Below the pieces are notes generated by a model, which did not search any database, was not told where the DNA came from, and saw only the letters and a program-made list of their open reading frames with translations. Below are positions 41,115 to 44,606 of a stretch of DNA of 44,606 nucleotides, in pieces; the first letter of the stretch is position 1; each line of letters opens with the position of its first letter. Made by a program: the position numbers and the translations under genes. Origin of the DNA: an uncultured Collinsella sp. (GTDB taxonomy: Bacteria > Actinomycetota > Coriobacteriia > Coriobacteriales > Coriobacteriaceae); assembly GCA_900541175.1 (NCBI GenBank), contig UQIT01000016.1, positions 1 through 44,606 of the forward strand. The letters run 5' to 3'.

Positions 41115-41456
41115 GCTACCTCCAACTTATACGAATTTACGTATGTCTAGAATAACACGCTGACGTGCGCAAACCCTTACTTTATACAGGAAAAGCACAC
41201 AACTCTGATAGGTAAGAGTATTCGATAACAGACGCAGCTCATTCACACCTTTATGCATTTTCAACGCCTGCATAATCTGCAGGCAGACTGGCATCTTTGA
41301 GTGACTCCATACAAGCTGTAGTCATTTTTGTGCATATGCAATATCTATTAGCTTTACCCTGCGACAGTGCCCGTCGCTTGTGATAGAGTGCTACAAACTC
41401 TGGCTTTTGCCCTACGAGTGACCAAGAGCTCGGGGGCTTTAACACAAGGAGGATCT
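41115..41456. other. AT-rich intergenic stretch, 342 bp
   Basis: Between divergent carD and argS; noticeably more AT-rich than the flanking genes. It contains a CCTGCATAATCTGCAGG palindrome near 41268 and several TATTAG/TACAAA-type hexamers upstream of argS, but no promoter I can call with confidence and no gene. Confidence 0.4.
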
Positions 41457-43310
41457 ATGCCCGAGAAGATTGAAGAGCTGGTACGCGCTGCGCTTGCTGC
41501 GGCCCAGGAGGCCGGCGACCTTTCCGCATTTGAACTTGACGATTGCGCTATCGAGCGACCGGCTGACACTTCTCATGGCGAGTGGACCTCTACCATGGCC
41601 CTGAAGTCCGCCAAGCTGGCCCACTGCGCCCCGCGCAAGATCGCCGAGGCCATCGTTGCCCATATGCCCGAGGACCCCGCGATCGAGAAGGTCGAGATCG
41701 CAGGCCCCGGCTTCATCAACTTCTACCTCTCCGTTGCCGTCAAGAATGCCATCTTTGGCGAGGCTCGCGAGAAGGGTATGGACTTCGCTAAGTCCAACGT
41801 CGGTGGTGGCCTGAAGACCCAGGTCGAGTTCGTTTCCGCTAACCCCGTCGGCCCCATGCACATCGGCCACGGCCGCTGGGCCGCGCTGGGCGACTCACTC
41901 TGCCGTGTTATGGACCACGCCGGTTACGACATCCAGCGTGAGTTCTACATCAACGACCACGGCTCTCAGATGAACACCTTCGGCAACTCCATCAGCACGC
42001 GCTATATGCAGCTTGCCGACATCATCGCCAAGCAGGGCGTGGATATCGACGAGGCTCACAAGCTGCTGATTGCCGACCGCGACGCCTTCGTTGCCGACGA
42101 GAATGACGAGCATCCCGAGACTCATCCGTACCAGGATAACTTTGCCGAGACCCTTGGCAAGGACTCCTATGGCGGCGACTACATCATCGACGAGGCCGCC
42201 GAGTTCTGGCGCACTGACGGCGATAAGTGGGTCAACGCCGATCCTCAGGAGCGTATGGAGAGCTTCCGCGAGCGCGGCTATGTAAAGATGGTCGACAACA
42301 TGCGCGACCTTTGCCATGCCGTTAACTGCGACTTCGATCGTTGGTTCTCCGAGCGCTCACTGTATGTGAAGGACACTGAGGGCGAGACCGCCGGCACCTC
42401 CGCCGTCGACCGCGCTTTTGAGAAGCTCGACAAGATGGGCTACCTCTACACCAAGGACGGCGCCCTGTGGTTCCGCTCCACCGACCTGGGCGATGACAAG
42501 GACCGCGTCCTGATCAAGTCCGACGGCGAGTACACCTACTTCGCCTCCGACGTTGCCTATCACTGGGATAAGTTCCAGCGCGTCGACCACGTCATCGACA
42601 TCTGGGGTGCCGACCACCACGGCTACATCGAGCGCGTCCGCTGCGTCTGCGACGCTCTTGGCTATCCCGGCAAGTTTGAGGTTCTGCTGGGCCAGCTCGT
42701 CAACCTGCTGCGCAACGGCAAGCCCGTCCGTATGTCCAAGCGCAAGGGCACCATGGTGACCCTGCAGGAGCTCGTCGACGAGGTCGGTTCCGACGCCGCC
42801 CGCTACACGCTCATCTCCAAGAGCTCCAACCAGATGGTCGACTTCGATATTGAGGCCGTTAAGAAGCGCGACAACTCCAACCCGGTCTATTACGTGCAGT
42901 ATGCTCACGCCCGCGTGTGCTCCATCCTGCGCCGTGCCGCCGACGTTACGCCCGAGCAGGCTGACGAGATGGGCATGAAGGCCGTCGCCGCCAAGGCCAT
43001 CGGTGAGAACGTTGATTACTCGCTGCTGACCGACCCGACCGAGCTCGCCCTTTCGCGTAAGCTCAACGAGCTCACCGACCTCATCGCCAGCTGCGCTCGC
43101 GACCGCGCCCCGTTCCGTCTGACGCACTTTGCTGAGGAACTCGCCGGCGACTTCCACAGCTTCTACGCTGCCTGCCAGGTTCTGCCGAGCGAGGGCCGTC
43201 CCGTCGACCCCGAGCTTTCGCGTGCCCGTCTGGCCGCTTGCGACGCCGTCCGCGTGACGCTCGCCCTGGTGCTCACCCTTGTTGGTGTCTCCGCTCCCGA
43301 GCAGATGTAA
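41457..43310 (+). CDS. argS: Arginyl-tRNA synthetase
   Basis: About 617 aa, class I synthetase that charges tRNA-Arg. The HIGH motif is NPVGPMHIGHGRWAALGDSL; the KMSK-like loop is VRMSKRKGTMVTLQEL. The N-terminal Add domain (IEELVRAALAAAQ...GEWTSTMALK) and C-terminal anticodon-binding DALR domain (NPVYYVQYAHARVCSIL, then FHSFYAACQVLP) are complete. The ATG at 41457 has AAGGAGG 6 bases upstream. Codon use is strongly biased to C/G, as expected for high expression. A terminator follows. Confidence 0.95.
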   Translation: MPEKIEELVRAALAAAQEAGDLSAFELDDCAIERPADTSHGEWTSTMALKSAKLAHCAPRKIAEAIVAHMPEDPAIEKVEIAGPGFINFYLSVAVKNAIFGEAREKGMDFAKSNVGGGLKTQVEFVSANPVGPMHIGHGRWAALGDSLCRVMDHAGYDIQREFYINDHGSQMNTFGNSISTRYMQLADIIAKQGVDIDEAHKLLIADRDAFVADENDEHPETHPYQDNFAETLGKDSYGGDYIIDEAAEFWRTDGDKWVNADPQERMESFRERGYVKMVDNMRDLCHAVNCDFDRWFSERSLYVKDTEGETAGTSAVDRAFEKLDKMGYLYTKDGALWFRSTDLGDDKDRVLIKSDGEYTYFASDVAYHWDKFQRVDHVIDIWGADHHGYIERVRCVCDALGYPGKFEVLLGQLVNLLRNGKPVRMSKRKGTMVTLQELVDEVGSDAARYTLISKSSNQMVDFDIEAVKKRDNSNPVYYVQYAHARVCSILRRAADVTPEQADEMGMKAVAAKAIGENVDYSLLTDPTELALSRKLNELTDLIASCARDRAPFRLTHFAEELAGDFHSFYAACQVLPSEGRPVDPELSRARLAACDAVRVTLALVLTLVGVSAPEQM

Positions 43311-43357
43311 GCTACGGGTCATTTGACCGTGTAGGTTCGGCTTTGCTGAGCCCTATA

Positions 43358-43391
43358 AGCCTGATCTCCATGCGGAGGTCGGGCTTTTTTC
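43358..43391 (+). terminator. Terminator of argS
   Basis: A 12-bp stem with two G-U pairs (43358-43369 with 43374-43385) and an ATGC loop, then TTTTT. Confidence 0.85.
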
Positions 43392-43473
43392 GTTTGGCGG
43401 GGCTTTTGGGCGTGTTGGAAAATGCTACAAAAAAGCAACTATACCGCTTTACGGGGCTGAATCGCTACCTAGC

Positions 43474-43545
43474 GACCATGGCGAAAGCAGTGAAAATAAA
43501 ACTGCAGGTAGACGGCTTATTGTTTCTTGAAAATGCAGGGTATGG
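43474..43545. repeat. Diverged tandem repeat, first copy
   Basis: GACCATGGCGAAA, then AAAACTGCAGGTAGACGG, TTGTTTC and GGGTATGG. It aligns with 43700-43772 over some 70 bases. The AAAAC.GCAGGT core recurs in the 123-bp element at 21181. No coding sense. Confidence 0.65.
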
Positions 43546-43699
43546 TTGGCTTGCATCATTCGGGCCCCGTAATCCGGCATAGTTTTGAAAATTGTCCCTT
43601 GGGGACGGAGGAAAACGGATCATTTTTGTCTCGAGGAGGGGTGGCGGGATACCGTCCGCCACGAATTGGGCTCATCTCCTACGTTTGGACGCATATCCC

Positions 43700-43772
43700 G
43701 AACCATGCCGAAAAGTACGATATTAAAACCGCAGGTAGCAGACTCGTTGTTTTTGAAAAAACAAGGGTATGG
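43700..43772. repeat. Diverged tandem repeat, second copy
   Basis: GAACCATGCCGAAAAGTACG, then AAAACCGCAGGTAGCAGACT, TTGTTTTTG and GGGTATGG. About 226 bp from the first copy, in the 700-bp gene-free interval before the Rho-like gene. Confidence 0.65.
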
Positions 43773-43881
43773 TCAGGGGCTCGGGGGCAAACGTAGTAGA
43801 TGGGCGCGATTCGTGGCGCGGCTATTCCGGGTGCCACGGCTTCACTCCTCTGGCGCGACATTTCAAGGCGCTTTTGAGGAG

Positions 43882-43925
43882 GAGTGTCCCTGATGACTGG
43901 GCGTTTAAGAACGTCCAATGACTAA
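43882..43925. repeat. GAGTGTCCC...CGTTTAAGAACGTCC repeat, copy 2
   Basis: Matches 24732-24777 with a short deletion in the CCCC run. Confidence 0.7.
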
Positions 43926-43926
43926 G

Positions 43927-43954
43927 TTGCAGGTGGTTGCGGTTGTGTTACACT
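43927..43954 (+). promoter_or_regulatory. Promoter of the Rho-like gene
   Basis: TTGCAG (43927-43932) and TACACT (43949-43954) with a 16-bp spacer. The transcript would have a leader of about 140 nt with CCGTC/GACGG (44009-44026) and CCCTG/CAGGG (44036-44055) hairpins. Confidence 0.55.
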
Positions 43955-44098
43955 AACGCTGCGTATATGACGCAAATATCTCGATACAGATCAATGATGT
44001 CCGTCGGTATTTGACGGAGCTAGACTGTTTAGCCGCCCTGAAGGTTTATGCAGGGAGCATGTGATCACAGGGCTTGAAAAGAAAGTTGAGCAAACACT

Positions 44099-44606
44099 GT
44101 GTCTGATCAACAGCAAGAAAACGAAATAACGACGACGCAAGCCGCTCCCGCTGCACCGGTTGCGTCGGACCAGGTCGCGGCGCCCGCGCAAGCCTCGGCT
44201 CCTGAGACGCCTAAGGCTGCTTCGACGCCTACGCCTGCAGCGGCTGAGAAGGCCGTGCCTGCAACTGGTGAGGAGGCTGCTCCGGCAAAGCCCAAGCGTA
44301 CGCGCCGCACGACCAAGCCTGCTGCTGACGGCGAGGAGGTCACCAAGCCCAAGCGCCGTACCACGCGCACGACGCGCGCCAAGCGCACCGTTGCAGCTGA
44401 CTCCTCGGCGTCGATTTCCGATGAGGTCGCGCAGGCACGTGCGTTGGCGCAGATTAGCGAGGCTCAGGTGGTGCGCGCCCGCCGTCGTGCTGCCGAGCGC
44501 GAAGCCGCGGCTCTGACCGAGCTCGCAGCTCCGTCTGTGCCCGAGACGCCTGCCGCCGACCAGCCGACCGAGAAGCCGGCACCGCGCACACGCCGTCGCA
44601 CAGTTA
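44099..44606 (+). CDS. rho: N-terminal part of a Rho-like protein, cut by the window end
   Basis: At least 169 aa, open to the last base. Begins VSDQQQEN at the GTG (44099), the only start after a TGA at 44087. All of the visible part is a low-complexity, likely disordered tail of Ala, Pro, Thr, Lys and Arg with KPKRTRRTT and KPKRRTTRTTRAKRT blocks and a helix-forming VARARRRAAEREAA stretch. Coriobacterial and other actinobacterial Rho proteins have such extended basic tails before the RNA-binding core, and the position after argS fits what I recall of Collinsella. The core itself is out of view, so the identity is an inference; another basic-tailed RNA-binding protein is possible. Confidence 0.5.
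   Translation, partial: MSDQQQENEITTTQAAPAAPVASDQVAAPAQASAPETPKAASTPTPAAAEKAVPATGEEAAPAKPKRTRRTTKPAADGEEVTKPKRRTTRTTRAKRTVAADSSASISDEVAQARALAQISEAQVVRARRRAAEREAAALTELAAPSVPETPAADQPTEKPAPRTRRRTV

Overview
The window reads as chromosomal DNA of a high-GC Gram-positive of the class Coriobacteriia, most likely Collinsella. This rests on high GC third positions, the family make-up (CarD, a long-tailed Rho-like protein, SerA/SerC beside a DUF1015 gene, ATP-dependent PckA beside lactate permease), and a dense set of short intergenic palindromes that I associate with Collinsella from memory; no search was run. Most of it is housekeeping and metabolism, with two lower-GC accessory patches (about 3.2-4.4 kb and 15.2-17.3 kb).

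Layout. 0.1-2.9 kb: zinc/cadmium-type efflux locus (SmtB/ArsR repressor, free HMA metallochaperone, P1B ATPase) with three copies of one operator sequence. 3.2-4.4 kb: frameshifted endonuclease-like gene. 4.8-7.1 kb: divergent DEDDh exonuclease and a His-rich 10-TM metal exporter. 7.2-8.3 kb: YaiI-family protein and DUF308 membrane protein. 8.5-10.5 kb: nitroreductase and two tandem histidine phosphatases. 10.6-15.1 kb: short DUF1015 protein, M20 peptidase, serA, serC. 15.2-17.3 kb: MazG-like pyrophosphohydrolase overlapping a GIY-YIG + DUF2075 ATPase, the best candidate here for an uncharacterised (possibly defence) system. 17.4-21.3 kb: a 63-aa protein, NhaP2-type antiporter and PPP-type phosphatase, in intergenic DNA full of structured repeats. 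21.3-29.1 kb: flippase-like protein, lactate permease, PckA, B3/B4-domain protein, MarR regulator, DegV. 29.5-32.4 kb: trpS, WecA/TagO-like transferase and, antisense to the next operon, a probable structured ncRNA (6S-like fold). 32.4-39.9 kb: radical SAM protein, tRNA-Ala(CGC), coiled-coil membrane protein, pncB, proB, a proline-iminopeptidase-like hydrolase on the opposite strand, proA. 39.9-44.6 kb: HD-domain protein, CarD, argS and the 5' end of a Rho-like gene cut by the window edge.

The most unusual content is non-coding: six copies of a CCACCACAAAGG hairpin placed mostly at gene ends; two 123-bp elements with 18-bp terminal inverted repeats; a 217-bp long inverted repeat with an outward-facing terminator in each arm; diverged tandem copies of a 48-nt motif near 43.5 kb sharing a core with the 123-bp elements; and a ~170-nt stable RNA candidate at 32.1-32.3 kb. 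GC statements are by eye; family names come from recognised motifs, not database hits.
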